A stretch of DNA of 64,000 bases from Microglena sp. YARC (GCA_022414725.1 CM039462.1:101210481-101274480), one strand, 5' to 3'. Positions 22,816 through 28,930 are shown, numbered from the stretch's first letter. Made by a program: numbers and translations. The notes: generated by a model not told the origin, from the sequence alone.

Positions 22816-22916
22816 GTTGTACTGTTCTATAGTGGGTAGCAGTGGGGGTGCTACCATGGCACTTACCATCCCTCGTTCCATTTTACAGGGAGAAGAAGCA
22901 CAAAAGCAAGCATTAA
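2402..22916 (+). CDS. Gene 1: SR-like tandem S1-domain RNA-binding protein, ZCCHC17/pNO40-like (11 exons)
   Basis: Proposed exons: 2402-2783, 4102-4238, 6388-6486, 8604-8727, 10968-11110, 11930-12028, 15901-15972, 16940-17042, 18180-18350, 22210-22369, 22889-22916. All junctions are GT-AG, the phases agree throughout, and the sum is 1518 nt (505 codons plus stop). Domain order: Arg/Asp/Ser-rich N-terminus (about 1-127), S1 domain 1 (about 140-250), S1 domain 2 (about 265-380), Gly-rich [10 protein letters not shown] linker, a segment around WGHLAGDRK, a Pro run, then a KKDKDKDKK tail ending EKKHKSKH. The pattern [15 protein letters not shown] at the end of S1-1 matches the S1 C-terminal block of ZCCHC17-type proteins (family knowledge), which bind RNA in nucleolus and spliceosome-related particles. 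Two S1 copies instead of one, and no visible CCHC zinc knuckle, are differences from animal ZCCHC17. The role in RNA binding is firm; orthology is inference. Confidence 0.78.
2851..2926. repeat. 76-bp near-perfect hairpin
   Basis: TTGAACTAT at the left end pairs with ATAGTTCAA at the right; GCGAGTGCTT pairs with AAGCACTCGC; the centre ACATCTTGCAAGATGT is a perfect palindrome. No loop larger than the centre dyad. It may be a foldback element or a small-RNA precursor. Confidence 0.7.
3105..3278. mobile_element. TA-flanked palindromic MITE (family M1)
   Basis: 174-bp element flanked by TA on both sides (3103-3104, 3279-3280). Terminal inverted repeats GGGATCGGCATAT / ATATTGCTGTTCCC. Interior is built of ATATGATATCATAT palindromes. 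A reverse-oriented relative is at 34150-34346 and an interrupted one at 50895-51482. TA duplication and TIRs suggest Tc1/mariner-type mobilisation. Confidence 0.75.
3555..4090. repeat. CCA/CCT trinucleotide tract
   Basis: About 535 bp of imperfect CCA and CCT triplets with CACA runs. It gives long Pro, His and Gly/Val frames on both strands that are artefacts. Confidence 0.9.
4102..4238 (+). CDS. Gene 1 exon 2: start of S1 domain 1
   Basis: Acceptor ACCTGCAG before 4102. Reads [18 protein letters not shown] then the S1 strands [19 protein letters not shown] and QVLVHHSQ. The pattern G.V..I..FG.F......R...LVH.SQ is the classic S1 first half. Ends in phase 0 at the donor CAG|GTGTGT. Confidence 0.85.
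4181..4765 (+). repeat. 110-bp tandem array copying the exon 2 end and its donor
   Basis: About 5.3 copies, nearly identical, each carrying CCTGTCAGTCGATGG, the last 41 exonic bases of exon 2 and the donor CAG|GTGTGTGGGC, followed by a shared intronic segment with GATGATAATGATACTA. Because 110 is not a multiple of 3 and the unit has no stop in this direction, all three frames stay open for about 100 codons. The last copy decays at 4750. Confidence 0.92.
4806..4986. mobile_element. TA-flanked AT-rich MITE (family M1 relative)
   Basis: 181 bp between TA dinucleotides. Ends GGTATCGGC and GCCGTTCCC match the M1 termini. Interior is TAATATTA palindromes rather than ATATGATATCAT, so it is a subfamily. 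Confidence 0.6.
5110..6012 (+). repeat. minisatellite derived from the exon 3 acceptor
   Basis: Units of about 37 or 80 bp built on GTACCACAGGTTGATGAG and TGTACACATGTAAAAATG. The CAG|GTTGATGAG in every unit matches the real exon 3 acceptor CAG|GTAGATGAG at 6386-6396, and degraded, longer exon 3 copies follow at 6002, 6092, 6160 and 6226. The array therefore looks like an amplified intron-exon junction. Confidence 0.8.
6246..6360. repeat. CCAA tetranucleotide microsatellite
   Basis: About 115 bp of AACC repeats with two CTGCC interruptions, immediately upstream of the exon 3 acceptor. Confidence 0.95.
6388..6486 (+). CDS. Gene 1 exon 3: middle of S1 domain 1
   Basis: 99 bp, 33 codons, phase 0-0, acceptor ACCCCAG, donor CAAG|GTGTGG. 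Reads [16 protein letters not shown] then a stretch ending GASVYVK, the S1 loop plus the strand with V.VKV. Same length and boundaries as exon 6, the equivalent exon of S1 domain 2. Confidence 0.85.
6461..6960 (+). repeat. about 97-bp tandem array copying the exon 3 end and donor
   Basis: Five diverged copies after the real one, each with AAAGGGGCGTCTGTCTATG, TCAAG|GTGTGGCATGC and TACTGCCAGGATG. Each keeps an intact donor and a possible acceptor (ACTGCCAG). Confidence 0.9.
6961..8603 (+). other. rest of gene 1 intron 3: MITE, SINE fragment, simple repeats
   Basis: Contains a SINE tail fragment at 7397-7445 (AACGCCTGGTGGGGCATG), a hAT-type MITE at 7555-7749, a G-tract (8041-8090), a copy of a dispersed approx. 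170-bp repeat (8105-8290, relatives at 13745-13925, 29735-29900, 57868-58070), and CT then TA microsatellites (8424-8510) just before the exon 4 acceptor. No coding content seen. Confidence 0.65.
7555..7749. mobile_element. hAT-type MITE (family H2), copy 1
   Basis: Ends CAGGGTACTTCCA and TGGAATTACCCTG. GC-rich interior with AAAGCGC/GCGCTT palindromes. The reverse-oriented sister at 36033-36220 has a perfect 8-bp target duplication; here the flanks (GTATGCTC / GTGGTGCT) match only loosely. Confidence 0.7.
8604..8727 (+). CDS. Gene 1 exon 4: end of S1 domain 1
   Basis: Acceptor CTCCCCCAG, donor AGAA|GTGAGC, phase 0 in and 1 out. Reads [15 protein letters not shown] then [19 protein letters not shown]. 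The S.SM..V.Q..GKDLDP string closes an S1 domain in ZCCHC17-like proteins. Confidence 0.85.
9099..9299 (-). mobile_element. tRNA-derived SINE, subfamily S2
   Basis: Read on the minus strand it opens with a Pol III A-box-like GTGGCTCAACGGCAGAGC and a B-box-like AACTCAAATCCCC, then the shared SINE body with GGTAGCTTCGTC and a tail ending in GGCGTTATCATTA. The same tail follows a different tRNA head at 25073. Confidence 0.75.
9312..9538. mobile_element. hAT-type MITE (family H1), copy 1
   Basis: 227 bp, ends CAGGGGTTTTT and AAAAAAAATCTG, flanked by a perfect 8-bp duplication ATTCCTAT (9304-9311, 9539-9546). Interior shares AGCGATCGCTAGTTTTGACC and AAAACGCTGTCCCTGGAGGA with the other copies. Confidence 0.88.
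9895..10967 (+). repeat. tandem array copying the exon 5 acceptor and exon start
   Basis: About 11 copies of an 80-110-bp unit with CAGGTGCGGGGCCAGGTGG, CCCCAAAGTGATGAGCCCCC and TGAGGTTGGCAGATC joined by (AATCCA/AATTCA)n spacers. The first ~50 exonic bases of exon 5 and its CAG acceptor are in most units. Confidence 0.92.
10968..11110 (+). CDS. Gene 1 exon 5: start of S1 domain 2
   Basis: Acceptor AAATCAG, or an in-phase alternative 12 bp later (GGGGCCAG, exon from 10980). Reads [16 protein letters not shown] then [17 protein letters not shown] and KHGLVHASQ, a textbook S1 first half. Ends in phase 0 at CAG|GTGTGT, the same donor context as exon 2. The second S1 domain is thus an ancient duplicate with conserved intron positions. 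Confidence 0.87.
11111..11610 (+). repeat. G-rich array with exon 5 donor copies
   Basis: Copies of the exon 5 end and donor at about 11165, 11322 and 11473 (GAGTCAG|GTGTGTTGGGAG) separated by G-rich spacers, including a G-run of about 40 at 11431-11472. Confidence 0.88.
11930..12028 (+). CDS. Gene 1 exon 6: middle of S1 domain 2
   Basis: 99 bp, phase 0-0, acceptor GTATGCAG, donor CAAG|GTGATA. Reads [20 protein letters not shown] then a run ending GDNVFVK. Same length and phases as exon 3. Partial copies of its acceptor (TATGCAG|GTGGCTAACTACC) lie at 11740-11910. Confidence 0.87.
12029..12930 (+). repeat. exon 6 donor copies embedded in ATGT repeats
   Basis: Six further copies of TTGTTnnnATnnGAGACAATG then TGTCAAG|GTGATAGCATATG (about 12090, 12230, 12400, 12500, 12590, 12715), each followed by a (ATGT)n tract. 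The microsatellite seems to have expanded from the intron's first bases. Confidence 0.92.
13589..13738. repeat. 150-bp foldback with 70-bp arms
   Basis: Left arm 13589-13658 and right arm 13669-13738 match at 64 of 70 positions by my count, with a 10-nt loop. Arm ends are GTCAAGGGGA / TCCCCTTGAC. A T6 run follows within 5 nt. Either a foldback transposon or a small-RNA/Pol III hairpin. Confidence 0.85.
13990..14440. repeat. 26-bp minisatellite (GCATAGGCTTGTGCGTTT)
   Basis: About 16 variable units based on TTTGCATCTTTGCATAGGC, mixed with CTGTCTGGCATTCG units near 14250-14400. Confidence 0.9.
15015..15815. repeat. 20-bp minisatellite (GTTTAAATGTCTGTCCATTT)
   Basis: About 40 units of 20 bp with few variants (TCAGTTT for TCCATTT). 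Very homogeneous, so recent. The T-rich array ends about 85 bp before exon 7. Confidence 0.95.
15901..15972 (+). CDS. Gene 1 exon 7: S1 domain 2, strands 4-5
   Basis: 72 bp, phase 0-0, acceptor ACATGCAG, donor CCAG|GTAAAG. Reads [12 protein letters not shown] then [12 protein letters not shown], equivalent to the first 25 codons of exon 4. Here an extra intron separates this block from the following DLDP block. Confidence 0.88.
15973..16939 (+). other. Gene 1 intron 7
   Basis: AAATTGCAAAATTGGAAAT repeats (15985-16085), a fragment of a dispersed repeat (CCTTGCCACGGGACGTGAG, 16092-16140), then about 680 bp of pyrimidine-rich CCCATCCTCAT repeats (16150-16830) and CCCTAAACC-type repeats up to the acceptor. 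The array acts as a giant polypyrimidine tract. Confidence 0.85.
16940..17042 (+). CDS. Gene 1 exon 8: end of S1 domain 2 and Gly-rich linker
   Basis: Acceptor CCGCACAG, donor GCAG|GTGACA, phase 0 in, 1 out. Reads [20 protein letters not shown] then [22 protein letters not shown] is the S1-2 counterpart of KDLDPTG in exon 4. Confidence 0.85.
17125..17395 (+). pseudogene. two extra copies of exon 8
   Basis: Copies at about 17132-17221 and 17305-17391 repeat the exon body from GATCCGTCTGGATTGC to CAGCAATGCAG|GT. Copy 2 has one extra G in its GGGGCAGC (frame broken); copy 3 stays open. Neither has a clean acceptor, as G-rich or GT-rich spacers precede them. They probably act as decoy donors. 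Confidence 0.85.
17466..18110 (+). pseudogene. four partial copies of exon 9
   Basis: Copies near 17474-17562, 17660-17760, 17850-17945 and 18003-18110 carry GAAGTGAGGGGAGGGAAGA-like starts, the CACCTAGCCGGTGACAGG core and CATGTCGGGGACCACAGC, separated by CCCCAACC-rich spacers ending in CCAG-type acceptors. They decay with distance from the real exon at 18180. Confidence 0.85.
18180..18350 (+). CDS. Gene 1 exon 9: WGHLAGDRK segment and Pro run
   Basis: Acceptor CAACCCAG, donor TCCAG|GTACTT, phase 1-1. Reads [17 protein letters not shown] then [28 protein letters not shown] and PPPPPFPG. I do not recognise a named domain in the D-W-G-H-L part. The last copy in a ladder of five is taken as real because only it continues past the NS residues. 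Confidence 0.8.
18351..19110 (+). repeat. copies of the exon 9 end and donor
   Basis: At about 18428, 18855, 18970 and 19055 the sequence GCTTGCCACTTCCACCC then GCCTCCATTTCCAGGTACT recurs, each with an intact TTTCCAG|GTACTT donor. Separated by copies of TTTTCTTCTTCTCTTTTAAAGG. A dispersed-repeat block interrupts at 18500-18820. Confidence 0.85.
19130..19610. repeat. GCATA-repeat array with TCTTTGATACATTGC units
   Basis: About eight units of CTTCTCTTTGATACATTGC plus CTGATAGCATAGC and a variable (ATAGC)n run, ending CCACTGTTTATTTGG. Confidence 0.92.
19624..19772 (+). mobile_element. dispersed repeat R6, full copy
   Basis: Opens TTACAGTCCAGGGGTAGGCC, contains ACTTGCCCAACCGT, CCCCAAACAATCGTTT and GACGGGGGCCCTGAGTTCG, ends CTACAGTGATAATTTAATT. 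Further copies: 23808-23955, 27585-27752, 30158-30285, 49972-50145, 53963-54113, 58565-58735 and short reversed pieces. No TIRs seen; class unknown. Confidence 0.8.
19895..20770 (+). repeat. array copying the exon 10 acceptor region, left block
   Basis: Units of 100-220 bp with GTATGTCCAGAACACCTGCC, CCGCCTCCTCCTGGACCC, AATGTGGCTGAGGCTCT and a TATTTTATTTGTATTTTATG spacer. They repeat the first 70 bases of exon 10 with its CCAG acceptor. The block continues at 21566-22209 between the arms of the inverted duplication. Confidence 0.88.
20772..21565 (-). repeat. left arm of 0.8-kb inverted duplication (reverse copy of gene 1 3' end)
   Basis: Reverse complement of 22237-23042 with very few differences where I compared them. 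It carries antisense copies of exon 11 (around 20907-20936) and exon 10 (around 21435-21560), a (TATG)n tract at 20998-21062, and a piece of a SINE head at its outer edge. The spacer is 671 bp. Confidence 0.92.
21566..22209 (+). repeat. exon 10 acceptor array, right block (spacer of the inverted duplication)
   Basis: Four more units of the array at 19895-20770, leading directly into the real exon 10 acceptor TATGCCCAG at 22201-22209. Confidence 0.85.
22210..22369 (+). CDS. Gene 1 exon 10: VAEALAI segment and Lys/Asp-rich tail
   Basis: Acceptor GCCCAG, donor AAGAA|GTAAGT (perfect consensus), phase 1 in, 2 out. Reads [28 protein letters not shown] then repeats of DKKK/DKDK. The charged tail resembles nucleolar or nuclear localisation segments. 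Being inside the right arm, it has an antisense twin at 21435-21560. Copies of its donor (AAGAAGTAAGTGTAATATT) recur at 22405, 22460 and 22525. Confidence 0.8.
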
Positions 22917-23042
22917 GGCCAAGGGTCCAAGACCCAGGCCCCCCAAGGGTGCAAGGCCCATTCCTTTGCGGGAATTAAAGGCCATTCCCGCCGAGGAATA
23001 ATATACGGTAGCTACCATGGGACTGGCTGAGCTCCTTGAACG
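22237..23042 (+). repeat. right arm of 0.8-kb inverted duplication
   Basis: Contains real exons 10 (3' part) and 11 of gene 1, donor copies of exon 10, a (CATA)n tract at 22735-22812, the stop codon and the start of a SINE. Confidence 0.92.
22889..22916 (+). CDS. Gene 1 exon 11: C-terminus and stop
   Basis: Acceptor CATTTTACAG, phase 2 in. Reads (K)EKKHKSKH and stops with TAA at 22914-22916. The basic KKHKSKH end continues the lysine-rich tail. An antisense copy lies at 20907-20936. Confidence 0.8.
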
Positions 23043-23197
23043 ACAAAGGGGCTGAGTTCGAATCCCCACGGGTGCGTCTTAGTGTTCGCTATCGCTGTCA
23101 ACCGTCATGGTAGCTTTGTCTAGGTAAAGTAGCAGCACATTCCCTACTACCTTAAGACAGGGCTCCCACCAGCCGTTATCAGTACCACGGGACTGTA
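23024..23197 (+). mobile_element. tRNA-derived SINE, subfamily S2
   Basis: Head GGCTGAGCTCCTTGAACGAC, B-box GAGTTCGAATCCCCAC, body GTCATGGTAGCTTTGTC and tail GGGCTCCCACCAGCCGTTATC. Its first ~19 bases fall inside the right inverted arm and are mirrored at 20772-20790, so it was present before the inverted duplication. Confidence 0.75.
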
Positions 23198-23967
23198 AAC
23201 CAACTCAAATAGAGTAGGATGTTGGGTTATCGAATCGAATAACACATGTTGTCCTGGAACCAAGGTTGTTCTGGGGGACTCCAAAATCCGCTTCATGAGA
23301 TGCAACCAGTTTCGAAATCTGCGTCTGCAACCCCAGACCCCAGACCCTCTTCATGAAATGCAACAGTCCTTCCAAAATCTGTGCCTGTGACGAAACACGC
23401 AACGTGTAGAACAACCCTGATGTTGCCCAGTCTTCATAAGCTCCGTCAAGCCGTTCGAACATTTGGAGTCCAGTAGGATTGGATTGGATTATCTCATGTT
23501 TTTCAGCCAACTCCAGACTGCTCGCTGTCTTCCAATTCCAAGTCCCTCCGTGCGAGACCCGCAGAAACCAGGGAGCATACTAAGCGGATGATACAGTTTT
23601 AAGACTTTTCCAGGTCAGTAGGTTACATAAGTCCTGTACGTCCATCCACCAGTATTTTTAGCAGCACCAGCATAACAATCAGGCTGAGTCTGTTGGATGT
23701 GCTGTACGTTTGTATCGTACTGTCCTGGTATCCACCTGATGTTGTGGTACCAGCCGACTGTGTAACAGATCACATGTTCACTTACTTCACTCTGTTTCTG
23801 TATTTTTTACAGTCCAGGGGTAGCCAAATAGGCTAAGGGGTCTTGCCCAACTTTCAAAACAGGAAAGGCGGTTTAAAACAAAAAGCTGGTGAACTGACCC
23901 CCAACAAATCTTAAACGATGGGGGCCCGGAGCTCTTGCTATCCATATAATTTAACTGTACGTTTATT
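23198..23967. other. intergenic, repeat fragments
   Basis: A GCTCGCTGTCTTCCAATTCC repeat copy (23515-23610) and a full R6 copy (23808-23955). No gene seen. Gene 1 should be polyadenylated between 22917 and here. Confidence 0.5.
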
Positions 23968-23970
23968 GCC

Positions 23971-25540
23971 ACATTACATTACATTACATGTTAAAGTCTA
24001 CTTGACACCGCGAGGGTGTATGAGACTCTGTGCTTTAAACAAAAAGAAAAAGCACCCACAAAGCAAAAAAGCCCATTACATCAGGGGTGTGTCGAGTACA
24101 AACAAACCAAGCTCCCAACCACCGTTTTGGTGGCGTAGGTATTAAACCCCCTAGAGCCGGACCCAGATCTCAACCACTTACAGTGGCGGAGGTAAGAAGC
24201 TAACAAATGAGAAGTCACAAGAAGAAAAGAAACAAAAATGGATAATAAATTACGGTGCCACTAAGCAGTCCAGGGCTTCCTGTCTTGCTCTTCTACAAGT
24301 AGAAAGATAGTTGGCTAGGTTGCTCCAGAAAGTCTTAGTGCCATTTCCATTCATAAAGGTTCTAAATGTGGAATCGCAGAATTCCACATTCCATACGGTT
24401 AAGTCGGTATCCTCATGGACATGCCTATAAATATCTGTAAACAGCTTCTGGTAGCGGAGGCGAATATCATTATAAAAAGGGCACTCAAACATATGCATTT
24501 CATCCTCAGGTTTTTGGAACCCACACATTTGACAGTGTCTCATTGAACGAGGGATGTGTGCTCTATCCACCACCCTCATTCTTTCTGTGTTCAGCCAATG
24601 GGAACCCATTCTAAACTGTGCTATAGAACGAATCTGATCCTGCTTATGTAAGGCAGATGTAAGGGGAATCAAGCCATTCTCATCATTGCTGTTGGCTGCG
24701 AACCATTTCTGGTATCGGAGGCGTTTAAAGCCAACCCTTCTCTCATCAGGGATGTCTCTGACTGCATTGGTGTCACTTGGGTACTTAAACCTCCATGACT
24801 CAAAAACTTCAGACATTATACCTTCGACATCGACAGCCTCCAAAATGTTGAGGTTTTCACTGGATACTTGCTTGTGGAGAGCACAACGTAAATCATGAAC
24901 CCAGCCAGTGTTGGAATCAAAAGATTCCTCAAGAGCCATTATAATGAGATCCTCAGGTTCTTTATCTATGGTCTTGTTCCAGAAGCGCAAAGCTTGTTTA
25001 CGCCAAGCAAAAACACAACGGGGTTCTACCCAGCTCTTCCATGATAATATAGGATGTAGTAGATTGACAAACAGCCTCTTTAGCGATTACAATGGTCTAG
25101 TAGTTGACCAGATTGCTAAGGAACGAAGAGTCGGGGGTTCGACTCCCCCTTAGGTCGCTCTTGGCATTGCAGGTCGTCGTCAACCGCGATGGTAGCTTGT
25201 CAAGTTGCGGTAGGAGACCGCTCCCTACCCGTGTACGACGGACTCCTTTGACACCACGCCCTACCAGGCGTTATCATTACCTTTTTTTAGATTGGCAAAC
25301 ACCCAACATTTGTTTAAGTATACCTCTATGCCATTTCTCACAAGCATGGTCATTTGAGATAAGTGTGTTGTTCAGAATAGAAGGAGCCCACGCCTCACAG
25401 CCAAAATTCAGGATAGGTTGTACAAGAGAATCAAACAGGTGGGTGAGAATATCAATATTGTATATCTCCATAGTATGGCATCGCCTACGGAGCATGTGGT
25501 GAGCCTTTTGGGCCTTAGCGAGCATCCTAGAAAAAGCAAC
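23971..25540 (-). mobile_element. decayed LINE (non-LTR retrotransposon), RT C-terminus and zinc-knuckle region
   Basis: On the minus strand 25525-25277 encodes the end of a reverse transcriptase (LVQPILNFGCEAWAPS) and 24990-24250 a 246-residue piece with the C-terminal finger CQMCGFQKPEDEMHMFEC, a C..C...H....C array typical of LINEs. A SINE (25073-25288) splits the two. A frame change near 25000 shows decay. The 3' UTR ends in TTGACACCGCGAGGG-type sequence and a (TGTAA)n tail (plus strand TTACA at 23971-23990). Confidence 0.85.
25073..25288 (+). mobile_element. tRNA-derived SINE, subfamily S1, with 12-bp target duplication
   Basis: Inserted in the LINE. Flanks AGATTGACAAAC (25061-25072) and AGATTGGCAAAC (25289-25300) are the target duplication. 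The head (from about 25082) has A-box TGGTCTAGTAGTTGACC and B-box GGGGGTTCGACTCCCCC and can fold tRNA-like with AGCGA/TCGCT acceptor ends. The body holds GATGGTAGCTTGTC; the tail ends GGCGTTATCATTACC plus T7. Confidence 0.9.
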
Positions 25541-25926
25541 ATGTATTAATCAATGTAACAAGATGTTTACGTCCTCTGAATGAATCAGGATTCGTTAGCA
25601 TTCTCGTATTATATTCATTGATAACTAAATCATGCTCGATTCCTAATTTATAAAAAAGGGAAATCCTCTCTCCAGTTAAAAAAACATCGCACCTCTATGT
25701 GCGTTTGATCCTCTACTTGGAGATGAACTTTGTTACATAGCTCCAGCCAGAAATGTGGCTGCTCACCATGACGCCATCTTCGACAATAAAAACAACTCTT
25801 ACAAGGGGGGAAATTAAAACCAGGAAATCATTACCAGGAAAAACTTATTACCGGTATCAGGAAAATCATCTACCACTCTCCTACCCGGAACCTCTATAAA
25901 TTAGGATTTATTCCCTCTCGTATTAT

Positions 25927-25998
25927 ATTTACATTACATTACATTTCATGTTAAAGTCTACTTGACACCGCGAGGGTGTATGAGACTCTGTGCTTTTT
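25927..25998 (-). mobile_element. LINE 3'-end fragment
   Basis: Only the last ~55 bp of the LINE 3' UTR (GTCTACTTGACACCGCGAGG) plus the TTACA tail, a severely 5'-truncated insertion. Confidence 0.8.
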
Positions 25999-27440
25999 CG
26001 TATGTTTAGGTGTATGGATAACTTAAGTTATACTTGCCTCTGTGGGGTGCGGGGTGCTCTACTACGATATTATGATATGGCGGGCTGCTCTACTATACCC
26101 TCGAACTACTGCATGTGTAACGATGGAGGGGCGCTCTACTACGATATTATGATATTTTCTTCCTCTTCTCATCTTCTTAAAACTCCAATCAATAGGTTCC
26201 CAAACCCAGCGTTTTTCCTAAGCACGATTAATCGTGCAGGCACGATTATTAATGTTTCTCGCGAAATGGTCCATCGTTTTCTCAGGTCTGGGTAATGTTT
26301 TCGAGCTCGCGAAACTTTGGCCTGGGCATCGTTCATGAACGATTATTAATGTTTCCGGTCGACCCAAACGCTGGCTGCAGCATCGTGCAGAACGATTATT
26401 AATGTTTAGCATCGCCATACTGTTGGCTCAGGCATCGCGCATCCCCAATCCCCCATGTGAGCATATGCCTTGACCAGAACGCTGGCTGACACGCTGGGCA
26501 GATTCCAGCCAGGTCATCCTGGGGGAGGCGAAAGCGAAAGGGGCAGGGGGAACTTGAGGCCACCCCAAGAAATAACCTCGTCAAACGGCTTCGTGAAACC
26601 TCGAGCTCGCTAGCTGTTGCGCCCCAACGCACCACTTACTTCGCTGCTAGCTCTTGCTAAAACACCTAACCTTGCAGCTTCCCCGTCACAGCACTCGCTT
26701 CTCCTCCTCCTGCGCTGCCACTCCTCCTCGCTCGCTGACTGCTTTTTCCATCGCGTGCTCCCCCCGGCCATCATGCTCCTCGCTAAATCTTTCAATCTAC
26801 ACAAGCATGGACCAGCACTGGGAGCTTCGAATCAGCGACAGGCACATGTTAAATACCAGTATTGACCAAACCTCAGTCGCTTATAAGCGCTCACTCTGAA
26901 GCTATTCGTCCACAACGATTACAACTGCTCCTGTTGAATTGAATGCTTGACGCCCTTTTTCACTCGCAACAGGAACAAAGCTCTGACTGGGCGCGGGTTT
27001 GGGTCAACAGGTCCAGGTTTGGGTCACAGGGTCCAGGCGCGTCTAGGTTAAACCTGGGCACGTACAGGTGAAACCTGGACCCCCTCGGCTCCTTCTCGTC
27101 GTTTTTCTTCCAGCAAAACTGTAATCGTGCAGAAACGTTCAAAACGATTATTAATGTTTTCAGGTTACCAAAGTGCAGACCCAGGAATCGGACCCAAACG
27201 ATTATTAATATTTCGTCCAAAAACCTTAGGAAAATCACTTTATATTTTCCTGTGTATAGGGGTAGCAAGATAAGCAAAAGCTTCAACTTTAACTTGGTTA
27301 CATGGCTCCAGCCTTGAAGGCTGCTCTCCGTCCTCAGCAGTAACATTTCCAATTAAAATCAAAGCATTATTATCAAAACATACCTGATCCGATCTCCTCA
27401 TACAATCATTGATCAATGAAGTCAACTTCTCGCGACCTTC
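25999..27440. other. intergenic region with ACGATTATTAATGTTT repeats
   Basis: CTCTACTACGATATTATGATAT occurs twice (26055-26155). The motif AACGATTATTAATGTTT recurs at about 26240, 26341, 26393, 27148 and 27199. 26440-26900 is GC-rich and non-repetitive, possibly a promoter or first exon of gene 2, but I cannot support a coding call. Confidence 0.4.
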
Positions 27441-27443
27441 CAA

Positions 27444-27570
27444 TGATAATGATAACGCCTGGTGGGGCGTGGTGTTAAGGGAACCCGTCGTACGCGGGCA
27501 GAGAACGGTCTACCCGGGTCTACCACCTCTACTGGACAACCTACCATCGCGGTTGACAACGACCTGCAAC
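27444..27570 (-). mobile_element. SINE fragment (S1 body and tail)
   Basis: Minus-strand copy lacking the tRNA head: GCAGGTCGTTGTCAACC, GATGGTAGGTTGTCC and GGCGTTATCATTATC. It abuts an R6 copy (27585-27752). Confidence 0.75.
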
Positions 27571-27759
27571 GCAATAGTATTTAACTGTCTAGGGGTAGGT
27601 CCGGGTAGGCCACATAGGCTAAAGGGACTTGCCCAACCGTATAATAAGCTAGGAAGGGCTTAAAAAGAAAAAGCATTGATGAACTGAACCCCAAACAATC
27701 GTTTTGTCGACGGGGGCCCTGAGGTCGAGCCACAGTGATAATTTAATTTCCCCTAACCG

Positions 27760-28500
27760 AAGTGATTTATACCTCCGCCAGTCCGCCATGCATATACATT
27801 GGTAGAATGGTTTTTCGATGTTTTTTCTACCTTTTCTTAATGCTTTGTAGTCGGCAGGCGAAGTATCGTCCCGCAGCTGCCCGTAGCCGAGTGGGCATAG
27901 TATCACAATATTAACGCTGCACATCATAATCCGACTGTCCGGCCATGCAGCCGCAGCCGAACAATCAACGGGGGGAAAGTTTCTTGGTGTGATGAACTGA
28001 TAATGCTCGACACTTTCCAAGAATTCGGCAGAAAGCATTTTCGCGCTGGCAGGATAAGAGCCATCGTCATCATCATGCTCGATTGGATGAACGTCGACCG
28101 AGTGCATCGATGGTTTTGAACCGCACACCGCAGATGGCTGTGACAGCCATCTGATCTGAATCACGCTTTCAAGATAACGTGATTCCGATGAAGGCGTCGC
28201 CTAGTGGATCTCACGCCTGGGTCTAAACCTAGTATTGATCAAGATGCCGCCTTCTTCGGCCGACGAGGATACAAGGAGACGGTATTTTTCGGCAGCGCAA
28301 ACATCCAGCCATTTTGCCTCCTTGCAGCTCTGCTGTAACAAATTCCCCACCTCGCTGAATAATCCGTATTCACTTGGTGTAATTGAGCTAACCACCGAAG
28401 CTGCTTCACTTGTTGCAGTTGAGCATTGCCAAAACCGATTCACTTGTTGCAATTGAGCATTACCAGAATTCATCCTAATGGCAGCAGTGGTCAACAACGG
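27760..28500 (-). other. unrecognised ORF pair, possible transposon or exon remnant
   Basis: Two minus-strand open frames: 28497-28201 (includes VGNLLQQSCKEAKWLDVCAA, then ILINTRFRPRREIH) and 28164 to about 27760 (includes VDVHPIEHDDDDGSYPASAK, ESVEHYQFITPRNFPPVDC). Amino-acid composition is balanced, unlike the low-complexity frames around, but they are in different frames and no family is recognised. The second runs on into an R6 copy, so its end is not original. Confidence 0.35.
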
Positions 28501-28799
28501 CAGTAACTTCTCGGTACGCTGCTAGGACTTGTAAACTCACGTACCCTTCCTGTTGAATAATATTGCTTTCACTGCCGAAGACGGCGATTAGCCAAATCGC
28601 TGGCTGGGGCCATGTAACTAAGTTCAAGTGCCCTAGGTGTCTCAAGTTGGCATTCCTTTGATAGCTGATCAACGCTAAGAAGACCTGTTTACCGTCGTTA
28701 CCGTCGGTCAAACAACAGACTGATAGAAGGGGAAATCCGTTTGGGGCGATGTTCTTGCTTTAGAGACTACGGTGAAATGTTTGCAGAATAACAATTTCT

Positions 28800-28930
28800 G
28801 CTTGCGTGGTATTCCGAGCTCAGGCGCAGTAGCGGTCTGCGGAAGCAAAACCCACAGTTACCATTTCCCAGTCATTGTAAGCGAACGGGAAGGTTGCTTC
28901 AAACTCATGCCCCGTGGCAAGGCGTTTTTT
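28800..28930. repeat. dispersed repeat R4 copy
   Basis: Contains GAGCTCAGGCGCAGTAGCGG, GTCTGCGGAAGCAAAACCC and CCCGTGGCAAGGCGT. Relatives: 52215-52325, 54208-54335, 62985-63090; fragments near 16092, 32050, 47910 and 58770. Confidence 0.7.

Noticed and set aside
25082..25159. Genuine tRNA gene
   Set aside because: A- and B-boxes and T-arm are good, but the anticodon arm is poor and the sequence is the head of a retroposed element with target duplications.
26617..26899. Two overlapping 81-82-residue ORFs that could be a gene 2 first exon with a transit peptide
   Set aside because: GC-rich and non-repetitive, but no donor in a phase I can connect and both frames look equally good; left as unannotated.
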